Below are positions 14,933 to 24,960 of a stretch of DNA of 42,192 nt, piece after piece. The stretch comes from JAUVUV01 sp964548275. GTDB taxonomy: Bacteria; Gemmatimonadota; Glassbacteria; GWA2-58-10. The DNA lies in assembly GCA_964548275.1 (NCBI GenBank), contig CAZJQI010000037.1, positions 1-42,192 of the forward strand, written 5' to 3'. Within the stretch, counting starts at the first letter, position 1. Every line of letters starts with the position of its first letter. Below the pieces are notes generated by a model. That model saw only the letters and a program-made list of their open reading frames with translations, was not told where the DNA came from and ran no database searches. A program made the translations under genes and the position numbers.

Positions 14933-16816
14933 TCATCTTCCTTTGGAGTGTGCGAGGAGCCAGTCATAGATTTCCAGGTTATTGTACGTGGTCCCGGATA
15001 TTCTGTGGCCTGCATCAGGATAAACTGTCAGCCTGGCATCGCCTCCGATTCTTTTTATCTCCTCGGTCATTTTTTTTGCTGCAGTTATAGGAACTACCCG
15101 GTCAATCGCTCCATGGAAAGCCCAGACCGGCACATTCTTGAGGTTGCGGGCCTTTTCGGGGTGTGAATAGGAGCCGCAGACTGGAATGATGGCGGCGAAG
15201 CGCTCAGGGTGCTCGCAGGCCAGACTCCAGGTTCCGCGTCCCCCCAGGCTCACACCGGTCAGATAGACCCTTTGGTGGTCCACATCATAGCGGGAGATGA
15301 TCTCGTCCAGCAGGTCGGTCAGCAGCTCGGTGGGCCAGGCATCATAAGTTTCGGGACATTGCGGAGTCACTACAACAAAGGGAAAGTCCTTCCCTTTATC
15401 CCAGCTTTCGGGTGGGATCTCTGTGCGAATCATCGTAAGATCGTGCCCTTGAAGGGATGAGTGGTGCAGATAAAGAATCATCGGCCACAGTTGTTTCTTT
15501 TCTCCGTAGCCCTCCGGCAGGTGTAGCCAGTACAGACAGCTTTCGTTCCTGCTGACGGTCCTCACAAAGGATTGGGCATGCTTGCCGGTCGGTGGGGCTG
15601 GGGGCTGGACTGATACAGGTTTCATCTCTGTCAGGGAAGTTATCTCGAGAGCGTTTTGGGTATCCTGGTCCAGGAGTATAGGAAATGATTTCCCCGCACT
15701 CGTCGAGATTTTATCCAGACTGACTTTCCAGTTTTTTTTGCCGGCGGCATCCCCACCGGGTTTCTTTTCATTTCTGCTGTGCCGAATGCCGCTCTGTTGA
15801 TCAATCTTCCCGGCCCGGCAGTGGAGAACAATGGATCGCCGGATATGGAAACCATCGGGACTCGATCCCTCGGCCACTGCTCTATATCGTCCCGGCTCTC
15901 GCGGCACGGCCACTTCGTTGAGGTCGGCATCGTACCAGCGGATTTCCAAGGGAAATTCGCCGAGCAATTTCTCAACCCGGAAGGGATTATTCCAACCTAC
16001 TTCCGGGAACTTGCCTTCGAGGAGGGAAAATTCAAGCCCTTTTCCATCTCTTCGGTATAGCTCGCAATCCTGTAACTGGCGAAGCGCTTTTGCAAAAAGC
16101 CGCTCTTTCAACAAGGCCTGGCTCTCCACGCTCAGAGCCTCGAGGACAAAGGCCCAGTCTCCCCGTCTTTCGCAGACTTTCACCAGAAGCGGATTCAGCC
16201 CCTCGTGCAGTTTGAAGGTAAAGCTGTCCTGCCGAGGAGCGCATGATCGACCGGCAGCCACTTCATGTACCAGATTCCCGTTCACCCAGACCTTGGCATC
16301 ATCATTCGAGCCAAAGTAGCACTGCACGGTTTGCTCCCTATCCGAGCTGAGGTAACAAAAAGCGTATACGGCCTTGTAATCCATGTTTCTGAAGAGTTTG
16401 TCCAAATTAACAACCCCGCTCTTTCCCGCACTGCCCTGAAAAACCTTTGTCGTACGTTGAGTGCCGTATTCGTTCTCGTAAGGCACCGTAATACCGGCGG
16501 ATAAAATCGCTTCCGCCTCGCCCCCCAGTGGCACCAGGTAGTCCTTAGAGTAACCGAGATAATTGCTGCCATCGGGCAGGGGTTTTTCTACTTCCGGGTT
16601 CGGAAAAGGCCCGGCAATAAGCCAGTCGCGGACAAATGCATCACCGCCGAGTGTGTGCACCGGCGCTTCCGCTTCAGCCACTTCGGCCGGCTCTCTGTCT
16701 TCAAAGCTTACAACCTCTTCGGCCGGCTCCCTGTTATCAAGGCTTTCGCCGCCGCAGCCTGAGAGGAGTGCCAGGGATAAAATCGAGAGGGATAAGATTT
16801 TAAGCAGGTTGTTCAT
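14933..16816 (-). CDS. Esterase lipoprotein: C-terminal alpha/beta-hydrolase with N-terminal beta-domains
   Basis: The 627-residue protein has a signal with the lipobox LLSGC (C21). A short acidic linker follows in which the EPAE.V motif is repeated. Residues about 60-250 look like a PA14/galactose-binding-like beta-domain (DWLIAGPFPN, YFGSNDDAKVWVNG). The last 210 residues are a feruloyl-esterase/PHB-depolymerase-like hydrolase: nucleophile elbow GVSLGG with a serine near 523, Asp in GAIDRVVP near 570 and His in DAGHRIS near 605. All three triad positions are intact. AAGGAAGA precedes the ATG. It starts 69 bases after the last permease gene, so it may be read from the ABC operon. Confidence 0.8.
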   Translation of the reverse strand: MNNLLKILSLSILSLALLSGCGGESLDNREPAEEVVSFEDREPAEVAEAEAPVHTLGGDAFVRDWLIAGPFPNPEVEKPLPDGSNYLGYSKDYLVPLGGEAEAILSAGITVPYENEYGTQRTTKVFQGSAGKSGVVNLDKLFRNMDYKAVYAFCYLSSDREQTVQCYFGSNDDAKVWVNGNLVHEVAAGRSCAPRQDSFTFKLHEGLNPLLVKVCERRGDWAFVLEALSVESQALLKERLFAKALRQLQDCELYRRDGKGLEFSLLEGKFPEVGWNNPFRVEKLLGEFPLEIRWYDADLNEVAVPREPGRYRAVAEGSSPDGFHIRRSIVLHCRAGKIDQQSGIRHSRNEKKPGGDAAGKKNWKVSLDKISTSAGKSFPILLDQDTQNALEITSLTEMKPVSVQPPAPPTGKHAQSFVRTVSRNESCLYWLHLPEGYGEKKQLWPMILYLHHSSLQGHDLTMIRTEIPPESWDKGKDFPFVVVTPQCPETYDAWPTELLTDLLDEIISRYDVDHQRVYLTGVSLGGRGTWSLACEHPERFAAIIPVCGSYSHPEKARNLKNVPVWAFHGAIDRVVPITAAKKMTEEIKRIGGDARLTVYPDAGHRISGTTYNNLEIYDWLLAHSKGR

Positions 16817-16884
16817 CGGATCTTCCTTTCATCTCGATAAAGAAATTTATTTGGGGAGGCAGGTCAGGGGTTAGTCATTCCGCT

Positions 16885-19323
16885 CTACTCATACCGCAGG
16901 GCATCCACCGGATTGGCAGTAGCCGCTTTCACAGCCTGGAAACTGACTGTCAGTACGGTGATCACCAGCGCTATCACCCCTCCCAGCACAAACGTTTCCG
17001 GCCCCAACTCTATCCGGTAGGCGAAGTTCTGCAGCCAGCGGTCCATTGCGTACCAGGCTACCGGACAGGCAATCACGATTGCAATTCCCAGAAGCATCAG
17101 AAACTCTTTAGAAAGCAACAGGACGATGTTCGAAACCGATGCTCCCAACACTTTTCTGATCCCGATCTCCTTGGTGCGCTGCTGGACACTGAATGAAATC
17201 AGGCCCAACAGGCCCAGGCAGGAGACAAAAATGGTCAGCAGGGAAAAAGCCCCGATAATTATCGCAGCCCTTTCCTCGGAGTGGTATAAATTGTCGAGAT
17301 GTTCATCCAGGAAAGTATATTCGAAGGGATGGTCGGCGGAAGACCACCTGGAGGTCCATTGCTCCTCGATGAATTCCAGTGTGGAAGCCATGTTTTCAGG
17401 CCTTATCCTCACATGCATTCTCCGGAGACGGGCAGGATTCATGTACATCACCAGTGTTTCTATATCCTTGTGCAGGGAGTAAAAATTAAAATCCTTTACA
17501 ACGCCGATAATGGTTAGCTCTCTATCGACGAAATTGGGAGGAGAATAAGTTCCAAAGGTGATTTTTTTCCCCAAGGTCGACTCCCAGCCCAGTTCTCTGG
17601 TGAAAGTCTCATTGACGATAGCCGCATCTGTCAAATCCGTGGCCATTTCCCGGGAAAAATCCCTGCCGGCTGTGAGCTCCAATCCGTAAAAGGAAAGGAA
17701 ATCGTAATCAACCGGCATCTCCGAAAACATCCACTTCTCGTCCGGACCCTGTCCATCGAAATGAAAAGAGCTTTCGCTGTTCCCCTGTCCGAACATCCCT
17801 TCCGATGCTGTAACGCCTGTAATATCTGGATGCTGCAACAACTCGTGGCGGATTGTTTCAGGGGATTGGCGCAGGCCCGTTATCGGGAGCACAATGACCT
17901 GCTCTTTATTGAATCCCATATTTTCATTGCGCAGATAATTCAGTTGACGGACTACCAGAAGCACGCAGATGACCAGGATAATCGAGGCGGTAAACTGTGC
18001 CACCACTAGCAGCCTTCTCAGCAGCAGACCTTTAGAGCCTGAACTTGCTGCGCCTTTCAGCACAACTACCGGCTTAAAGGCGGAAATGACAAAGGCCGGG
18101 TAACTGCCAGCAATGACTCCCACGATCAGGGCCAAACCGATAGAGACAAGAACAAATACCCAGTTTCCAAAAAAATCATTAGCCGTTACATTCCCGAAAA
18201 AGCCGGTTGTACCGCTGAAAAAATCAGATAGCACGGGCAGGGAAAGCTCGATCAAACACACTGCGAGCAGCAATGAGCAAAAGGACAAAAAGACTGATTC
18301 ACCCAGGAATTGCCCTATCAGTTGCAGCCTTCCGGCCCCCGCCACTTTGCGCATCCCGACTTCCATGGAGCGGCCTGTCGAGCGGGCTGTGGAGAGGTTG
18401 ATGAAATTGACGCAGGCTATCAGCAGGACAATAACCGCAAGTGCGCAGTAGAAATAGACATAGGTAATGTCGCCTTTATAATGATTATAGGAGTATCTAA
18501 TATGCGATGAATGCAGGTGTACTTCCTTGAGGGGTTGCAGATATAGTTTATATTGATTACTCTCGACTGACCCGGGCATGTGTCTTTGAGCGAAGTCAGG
18601 AAATTTATTCTCCAGCGCCTTGACATCCGCGCCTGGTTGAAGCAACAGATAAGTGCTTAAATAATTCGAACCGTATTCCTTAAATTTGGGCTGTCCTGCC
18701 TTATCACCGTATGACATCAGCATTTCGAACTGGATATGTGAGTTGGCTGGAATATCTTTCACCACGCCGGTGATTTTATAACCGGTTTCACCATCCTTGA
18801 GGATAACTTTTCCCAGAGGGTCTTCATCCCCGAACAACCTGAGAGCGGTTTCCTCGGTAACGACAACACTGTAGGGCTCGCTGAGAGCGGTTTCCTCATC
18901 GCCTGCGATCAATTTGAAAGAGAACATCTTAAAAACTGAAGACTCGGCAAGGTAAACCGGCTGAAACTTCAGTTTTTTATCTTTGTACTGCATCCTTCCG
19001 CTGGTTGATTGAAACCTCGCGCACTCGAGAACTTCCGGGTACTCGTCCTTCATATCCTCTCCGGTCAGTCCCATGCTCGCTCCTACGTGCACGGAACTTT
19101 CGGCATACTCGACACCTTTGCCGCCATGAGTCTGGATATTGATAAGCCTGTAAAGCTGGTCCGCCTTTTCATGGAACCTGTCGAAGGAGAGCTCGAAGAT
19201 CGCCTGCATGGTGAAAATGATACAACAGGCCATGCCCACCGCCAGCCCTGCAATATTGATCGCCGAATAACCCTTGTGTCTGAATAAGATTCTCACGGCA
19301 ACTTTGAGATAGTTTTTAAACAT
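16885..19323 (-). CDS. MacB/FtsX-type ABC permease, paralog 1 (last of three)
   Basis: This 812-residue permease of the large FtsX-like class has one N-terminal span (about 20-42), a periplasmic MacB-type domain and three spans around LLIACVNFINLSTARS, LSFCSLLLAVCLIEL and FVLVSIGLALIVGVI. Then comes a fourth span, a second periplasmic domain and the C-terminal FtsX unit with TKEIGIRKVLGAS. It lacks an ATPase domain, so it must use the ATPase at 24198. Such machines in Gram-negatives move lipids, peptides or toxins from the periplasm by mechanotransmission. Its last 225 bases of DNA are about 95 percent identical to paralog 2. The ribosome site is weak (AGAGAAAGAA). Confidence 0.88.
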   Translation of the reverse strand: MFKNYLKVAVRILFRHKGYSAINIAGLAVGMACCIIFTMQAIFELSFDRFHEKADQLYRLINIQTHGGKGVEYAESSVHVGASMGLTGEDMKDEYPEVLECARFQSTSGRMQYKDKKLKFQPVYLAESSVFKMFSFKLIAGDEETALSEPYSVVVTEETALRLFGDEDPLGKVILKDGETGYKITGVVKDIPANSHIQFEMLMSYGDKAGQPKFKEYGSNYLSTYLLLQPGADVKALENKFPDFAQRHMPGSVESNQYKLYLQPLKEVHLHSSHIRYSYNHYKGDITYVYFYCALAVIVLLIACVNFINLSTARSTGRSMEVGMRKVAGAGRLQLIGQFLGESVFLSFCSLLLAVCLIELSLPVLSDFFSGTTGFFGNVTANDFFGNWVFVLVSIGLALIVGVIAGSYPAFVISAFKPVVVLKGAASSGSKGLLLRRLLVVAQFTASIILVICVLLVVRQLNYLRNENMGFNKEQVIVLPITGLRQSPETIRHELLQHPDITGVTASEGMFGQGNSESSFHFDGQGPDEKWMFSEMPVDYDFLSFYGLELTAGRDFSREMATDLTDAAIVNETFTRELGWESTLGKKITFGTYSPPNFVDRELTIIGVVKDFNFYSLHKDIETLVMYMNPARLRRMHVRIRPENMASTLEFIEEQWTSRWSSADHPFEYTFLDEHLDNLYHSEERAAIIIGAFSLLTIFVSCLGLLGLISFSVQQRTKEIGIRKVLGASVSNIVLLLSKEFLMLLGIAIVIACPVAWYAMDRWLQNFAYRIELGPETFVLGGVIALVITVLTVSFQAVKAATANPVDALRYE

Positions 19324-19349
19324 CGTTCTTTCTCTTGATATACTTCAGA

Positions 19350-21761
19350 CTATTCATACCTCAGCGCTTCCACCGGGTTGGCATAGGCGGCTTTAATGGC
19401 CTGGTAGCTGACTGTAAGTACAGTGATCACCAGCGCTATCACCCCTCCCAGCACAAACGTTTCCGGCCCCAGCTCTACGCGGTAGGCGAAGTTCTGCAGC
19501 CAGCGGTCCATTGCGTACCAGGCAACCGGACAGGCAATCACGATGGCAATTCCCAGAAGCATCAGAAACTCTTTCGAAAGCAGCAGCACGATGTTCGAGA
19601 CTGATGCTCCCAACACTTTTCTGATCCCGATCTCCTTGGTACGCTGCTCTGCACTGTACGAGATAAGGCCGAAAAGACCCAGGCAGGAGACAAAAACAGC
19701 CAGCAGGGAAAAAGCTCCAAAGATCTTTGCCACCAGTTTTTCGTTCTTGTAGAGCCTGGCGAAATCATCATCCAGAAATGAATATTCAAAAGGTTGGCCC
19801 GGAACATGTGCAGCCCAGGTTTTTCTCAAGCTTCCGAGAGTCGCATCCATGTTTTCAGGCTTGATCCTCACGGACAGGTTGGCTATCCTGCCAGGGCGAA
19901 TGCTGAAAAACAGCGGCTCGATCTTATGGTGCAGAGAATTAAAATGAAAATCCTTCACTACTCCGATAACCGTTCCCAGGTTTTCCGGATTGGTACCGAA
20001 TTTTTTTCCGAGAGCAGAGTCCCAGCCCAGTTTTTTCTGCAGGGCTTCATTTATGATATATGCTCCGCTGTTGCCAGGGAGGTAATCCGTGGCAAATTCT
20101 TGTGAAAAGTCCCGGCCCGCGACAAGTTCCAGCCCATAAAATGAGATATAATCATAATCCACTTCCATCATTGTCGCGGTAGCGAGTTCATCAGGATTGT
20201 TGCCTTCAAAGGAGATACCTTCAATGCCCAGTACATTCCCCAGCCTGGATCCGGAGGCTGCCACACCCGTCACCGAGGAATGCTGCAGCCATTCGTTTTT
20301 CAGCGGCTCGATAAACTTGTGCCCGGACGCATTATTCTCGGGCACACTATTTAATGAAACAGAAATGACCTGGTCCTTATTAAAGCCCAGACTTTTGTTC
20401 TGCATATAACTCAGTTGCCTGCCAACAAAAATGGTACAGATAATCAGGATAATGGATACGGCAAACTGCCCAACTACAAGCGCCTTCCTCAGGGCTGATC
20501 CTTTACCGCCCGAGCTTGAGATTCCTTTCAAGACAGCTACAGGCTTGAATGCTGACAGGAAAAAGGCCGGATAACTTCCTGCCAGAACACCTGTCAACAA
20601 GGCGACCCCCACCAGGGCCAGTGGCAGCAGCCAGCTGTTGAAATAGTTGAAATCGAATGCGTTCTCGAAAAGATCATTGAGAACAGGTTGGAGTAATTCA
20701 ATCAGGGCAGTGGCCAGCACCACCGAGCAGAATACCAGAAATACCGACTCGCACAGGAACTGGCCGATCAGTTGCAAGCGCCCGGCTCCCAACACCTTGC
20801 GTATGCCCACTTCTCTGGCACGGTTTGCAGAGCGGGCGGTGGAAAGGTTCATGAAATTGATACAGGCAATCAGCAGGATCAAGAGGGCGATGGCGGAAAA
20901 TATATAGACATAAGTGACATCGGTTTTTTTCCAGTTTAAATCGTATTCTATATTTGAGGAGTGCAGGTGGATTTCCCTCAAAGGCTGCAGGTACATGACA
21001 AAATATTCAGAGAATTTTGCCATATACTTTTGCAGAAATTGACCGAATTTGCCTTCCAGGGCTTTGACATCCGCGCCCTTTTCCAGCAGAAGATAGGTAT
21101 AAGCAAAAGTATTTCCCCAGGCATTTCTGGTGGCTTCTTCCGAGGTAATGATAGAAATCAGCATATCGAAGTGGATATGCGAGGTTGCGGGAACATTTTT
21201 CAACACCCCGGTTACCTTGAAATCATCTTTCCCATTGCGTTGAATTACCTTGCCCAAGGGATTTTCATCACCGAAAATCCTTTGTGCGCTCTCTTTTGTA
21301 AGCACGACACTGTATGGCTCCTCCAGGGCCGTGGCGGGATCCCCTGCACTCAACTGAAAAGAAAACACATTGAAAATCGAAGGATCAGTATAAATGCTCT
21401 GAGCTATGGTTATCTTTCGATCTTTATATCGGGCATGGAATTTTTCTTCTTCAGGACCGCTTTTCCAGAACCTGGTGTAGCCGATGACCTCGGGGAATTC
21501 ATCTAACATGGCAGGCCCTGAGGGGCTCATACATAATGCAATATTCTGGGGGGCATTGCCTGGTAAACTCATTTCCGTATTGAGCCTGTAAATCTTGTCA
21601 CCCTTTTCGTGAAAGGAGTCGAAACTGAGATCGCGGTACACCAGCAGCGAGATAGCTATGCAACAGGCCATACCTATGGCCAGCCCTGCGAGGTTGATCG
21701 CCGAATAGCCCTTGTGCCTCATAAGGTTCCGCAGGGCAACTTTAAGATAATTTTTAAACAT
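19350..21761 (-). CDS. MacB/FtsX-type ABC permease, paralog 2
   Basis: This 803-residue paralog has the same layout: an N-terminal span, a MacB periplasmic domain, three spans around LLIACINFMNLSTARSANR, a fourth span, a second periplasmic domain and a C-terminal FtsX unit ending ANPVEALRYE. AGAGGA precedes the ATG. It is separated by 26 bases from each neighbouring permease gene, so all are co-transcribed. The periplasmic parts differ clearly from paralogs 1 and 3, whereas the 3' end is nearly identical to paralog 1, which suggests local gene conversion. Confidence 0.88.
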   Translation of the reverse strand: MFKNYLKVALRNLMRHKGYSAINLAGLAIGMACCIAISLLVYRDLSFDSFHEKGDKIYRLNTEMSLPGNAPQNIALCMSPSGPAMLDEFPEVIGYTRFWKSGPEEEKFHARYKDRKITIAQSIYTDPSIFNVFSFQLSAGDPATALEEPYSVVLTKESAQRIFGDENPLGKVIQRNGKDDFKVTGVLKNVPATSHIHFDMLISIITSEEATRNAWGNTFAYTYLLLEKGADVKALEGKFGQFLQKYMAKFSEYFVMYLQPLREIHLHSSNIEYDLNWKKTDVTYVYIFSAIALLILLIACINFMNLSTARSANRAREVGIRKVLGAGRLQLIGQFLCESVFLVFCSVVLATALIELLQPVLNDLFENAFDFNYFNSWLLPLALVGVALLTGVLAGSYPAFFLSAFKPVAVLKGISSSGGKGSALRKALVVGQFAVSIILIICTIFVGRQLSYMQNKSLGFNKDQVISVSLNSVPENNASGHKFIEPLKNEWLQHSSVTGVAASGSRLGNVLGIEGISFEGNNPDELATATMMEVDYDYISFYGLELVAGRDFSQEFATDYLPGNSGAYIINEALQKKLGWDSALGKKFGTNPENLGTVIGVVKDFHFNSLHHKIEPLFFSIRPGRIANLSVRIKPENMDATLGSLRKTWAAHVPGQPFEYSFLDDDFARLYKNEKLVAKIFGAFSLLAVFVSCLGLFGLISYSAEQRTKEIGIRKVLGASVSNIVLLLSKEFLMLLGIAIVIACPVAWYAMDRWLQNFAYRVELGPETFVLGGVIALVITVLTVSYQAIKAAYANPVEALRYE

Positions 21762-21787
21762 TGGTCTATCCTCTTGGAATAATATTT

Positions 21788-24205
21788 TTACTCGTACCTT
21801 AACGCATCTATCGGGTTGGCGGTTGCCGCCTTAAAAGCCTGGTAGCTTACCGTGAGAAGGGCTATCATCAGGGCAATAATGCCTCCCAGAATAAAAATGC
21901 CCGGCTCCAGCTCTATTCTGTAGGCAAAATCCTGCAGCCATTTGTCCATGAAGTACCAAGTCACCGGCCAGGCGACCAGGATAGCGATTCCAAAAAGTAT
22001 CATGAATTCCCGGCAAAGCAGCACTACTATATGTGGGACAGAGGCTCCCAGAACCTTACGAATCCCGATCTCCTTGGTTCGCTGCTGGACGCTGAAAGAA
22101 ATGAGACCGAAAAGGCCCAGGCAGGCGACAAAAATAGCCAGCAGGGAAAAAACTCCGACTATTTTTGCAGTTTTTTCCTCGGATCGATACAGATTGGCCA
22201 GATGTTCATCCAGAAAAGAATAATCGAAAGGGCAACCAGGTACGTATTCGCCCCAAGTGGCTCTCAGATAATCCAGTGTTTTACCGATATCCCCGGGCCC
22301 GATGCGCACGGATATCTGGTTCAGTTCTCCGGGACTGATGAACATGATAAAAGGATTGATTGCATCGTGCAGCGACATGAAGTGAAAGTCCTTCACCACA
22401 CCGATGACTTGGCCATCGGTTGGAGAATTCTTTTCTTGCCAGACTCTCTTTCCCACTGCCTGTTTCCAGCCAATTTCTTTCACCACCGCCTGGTTGACAA
22501 TGTAGGCGCGGCCGCTACCCGCATCCGTACCGAACTCGCGCGAAAAAGCTCTACCTTCGACAAGCTCCATATCGTAGACAGAAATAAAGTCGTAATCCAC
22601 CGCCAGGTAGTTGAGTGAAAAAGGTTCCTCTGAACTGCGTCCCTCAAAATTGAAAGATTTGGTAGAGAACCCATCCTTGCGCCCTAATTTCACATGAGAC
22701 GCCGTTACACCTGTAATTACCGGATTCTGAAGTAACTTATTACGCATTGATTCGTATACCTGGTGTGAGGATATGTGTGCCATGGGTATTGTAACGATAT
22801 TCTCCTGATTGAACCCAAGATTTCTATCCCGTATATATTGCATTTGCCCAATTATGACGCCTGTAGAAATCAACAGGATAACAGAAACTGCAAATTGAGC
22901 GACTACCAGGGTTTTTCTTATGGCTGCTTTTCCGGCTTCTGAGGACGGTGGGCCATTTAAAGCGATTACGGGCCGGAAAGCGGAAATGAAAAAGGCAGGA
23001 TAACTGCCGGACAGGACGCCAGTAATTATGGTGATTCCAACAAGGCCCAGTGATAATTTCCAGTTGCCGAAATAATCAAATAACAATACATCCCCGAAGA
23101 ATGCATTGAGAGCTGGCAGAGCCAGTTCAACCAGGGCAATGGCCAGGGCCATAGCGCAAAAAGCCAGAAGCACTGATTCACCCAGAAACTGACGTATCAA
23201 CTGCACACGTTTTGCCCCCACTATCTTACGGATGCCTACTTCCCTGGCGCGTCCCGTGTACCTGGATGCCGAGAGGTTCGTGAAATTGAAACAGGCAATC
23301 AAAAGAACGATAACGGCAAGCAGGGAAATACCATAGACATAGGCGGGGTCATTCTCATACCAATTCATTTCACCGGTAATATGTGAAGAATGAAGGTGAA
23401 TATCCCCAAGGGGCTGCAGGAAAAACTCAAGGTTGTCGACAATAGCCAGCACCCGGGGATCCATATATTTTTTGGAAAATTCGGGAAGTTTTTCCTCCAG
23501 GCTTTTGGAGTCAGCGCCCTTATCGAGTAATATATATGTGGGGAAGTCAAATGAACGCCAATTGTTGATCTTATGGTTGGGATCGTTAGTTAGCTCAGTT
23601 ATTGATAAGAGCATATTGAACTGAAGATGCGAGTTTTTCGGCATGTTTTTCAAGATGCCGGTTACCCTGTAAGAGGTCTTGCCGTCTCGCTGAAAAACTT
23701 TACCCACAGGGTTTTCATTCCCGAAGATTTTTTGTGCCGCATCCTGTGTCAACACGGCGGTATACGGTTCGTTGAGGGCGGTATTCGGATCGCCTGATAC
23801 AAGCTCGAAATCGAACACTTTGAAAAAGGAAGACTCCGCATACTTCGTTTTTTCCAGGAACAGGCGCCTGCCATCATATTCCACTAATATTTTGTCAGAC
23901 CGGCTTACGTAAAAGAACCTGGTAAAATCCACTACCTCAGGATAATCTTCAACCAATGCCTGACCCATTGGGCCGTATGTATTTGAAGTAAACATATCCT
24001 TGTCGCCGAAAGAAGCTTCAAGATATATTCTGTAAATCCGGTCTCCCTTTTCATGGAAATTATCGAAAGAGAATTCATGGCGCACCAGGAGCAGGATAAC
24101 AATGCAGCAGGCCATGCCGATGGCCAGACCGGCAATGTTAATTATTGAGTAGGTTTTGTGGCGCACCAAGTTTCGCAGGGCCACTGTCAGGTAGTTCCTA
24201 AACAC
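21788..24205 (-). CDS. MacB/FtsX-type ABC permease, paralog 3 (first of three)
   Basis: This protein of about 805 residues has the same architecture as its two neighbours, and its C-terminus is more diverged than theirs (ASVPHIVVLLCREFMILFG). I chose the GTG at 24205: AAGGAGG lies 6 bases upstream and the protein then begins FRNYLTVALRNLVRHK, in register with paralogs 1 and 2. A TTG one codon upstream (24208) is less likely. The start overlaps the 3' end of the ATPase gene by 8 bases, so translation is probably coupled and keeps the two subunits in step. Confidence 0.88.
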   Translation of the reverse strand: MFRNYLTVALRNLVRHKTYSIINIAGLAIGMACCIVILLLVRHEFSFDNFHEKGDRIYRIYLEASFGDKDMFTSNTYGPMGQALVEDYPEVVDFTRFFYVSRSDKILVEYDGRRLFLEKTKYAESSFFKVFDFELVSGDPNTALNEPYTAVLTQDAAQKIFGNENPVGKVFQRDGKTSYRVTGILKNMPKNSHLQFNMLLSITELTNDPNHKINNWRSFDFPTYILLDKGADSKSLEEKLPEFSKKYMDPRVLAIVDNLEFFLQPLGDIHLHSSHITGEMNWYENDPAYVYGISLLAVIVLLIACFNFTNLSASRYTGRAREVGIRKIVGAKRVQLIRQFLGESVLLAFCAMALAIALVELALPALNAFFGDVLLFDYFGNWKLSLGLVGITIITGVLSGSYPAFFISAFRPVIALNGPPSSEAGKAAIRKTLVVAQFAVSVILLISTGVIIGQMQYIRDRNLGFNQENIVTIPMAHISSHQVYESMRNKLLQNPVITGVTASHVKLGRKDGFSTKSFNFEGRSSEEPFSLNYLAVDYDFISVYDMELVEGRAFSREFGTDAGSGRAYIVNQAVVKEIGWKQAVGKRVWQEKNSPTDGQVIGVVKDFHFMSLHDAINPFIMFISPGELNQISVRIGPGDIGKTLDYLRATWGEYVPGCPFDYSFLDEHLANLYRSEEKTAKIVGVFSLLAIFVACLGLFGLISFSVQQRTKEIGIRKVLGASVPHIVVLLCREFMILFGIAILVAWPVTWYFMDKWLQDFAYRIELEPGIFILGGIIALMIALLTVSYQAFKAATANPIDALRYE

Positions 24206-24887
24206 CAAGAACCTCCTTAATATTCTCGGTCACGATGTGGCCGTCCAGCAGATGTACGCAACGATGGGCATACTCGGAGTAATGCACCGAGTGGGTGACC
24301 ATGACAATTGTGGTGCCGGCCTTGTTCAATTCCGTCAACAGGTTCATCACTTCATCGCCGTGGGCCGAGTCCAGGTTTCCGGTGGGTTCATCGGCCAGGA
24401 TCAGTTTCGGCTTGCTTACAACCGCCCGCGCCACGGCAACGCGCTGCTGCTGTCCGCCTGATAGCTGCTGCGGGAAGTGTTTTTTGCGGTGGGCAATCTC
24501 CATTTGCTCGAGGGCTTCGGTGACCCGTTTTTTTCGGTCGGAAGTAGAGTTTCCGAGGTACAGCAGGGGCAGTTCAACATTTTCATACACAGTGAGTTCA
24601 TCGATCAGGTTAAAGCTCTGGAACACGAATCCGATGGTCTCTTTCCTTAAGCCCGCCCGCTGTCTTTCGTTGTATCCCGAAACCTCTTGATTGTTAATGT
24701 GAAGCTCTCCACCCGAGGGCTTGTCCAGCAGGCCCAACAGATTTAGAAGCGTCGACTTGCCGCACCCCGAGGGTCCCATAACGGCCAAGAATTCACCTGC
24801 GCTCACCTCAAAATTGATGTTGTTAAGCGCAGTGGTCTCCACCTCTTCTGTGGTGTAAACCTTACAAAGATTTTTTGCCTTAATCAT
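24198..24887 (-). CDS. ABC transporter ATPase (MacB/LolD class)
   Basis: This 229-residue nucleotide-binding subunit drives the three FtsX-type permeases. It has Walker A GPSGCGKST (about 38-46), a Q-loop at GFVFQSFNL, the signature LSGGQQQRVAVARA (about 141-154), Walker B LILADEPTGNLDS and the H-loop at VTHS. The LDELT-like segment after the Q-loop and the overall length match LolD/MacB ATPases, not importers. AAGGAG precedes the ATG. It is the only ATPase in the operon, so the three permeases either share it or form homo- or heterodimers in separate complexes. Confidence 0.93.
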   Translation of the reverse strand: MIKAKNLCKVYTTEEVETTALNNINFEVSAGEFLAVMGPSGCGKSTLLNLLGLLDKPSGGELHINNQEVSGYNERQRAGLRKETIGFVFQSFNLIDELTVYENVELPLLYLGNSTSDRKKRVTEALEQMEIAHRKKHFPQQLSGGQQQRVAVARAVVSKPKLILADEPTGNLDSAHGDEVMNLLTELNKAGTTIVMVTHSVHYSEYAHRCVHLLDGHIVTENIKEVLGV

Positions 24888-24960
24888 TTTTCTCTCCTTG
24901 GTAGGATGCTTGTGTATCAGTGAATGAATAATCTTCGAATGTTCAAAAGTGTATTACGGC

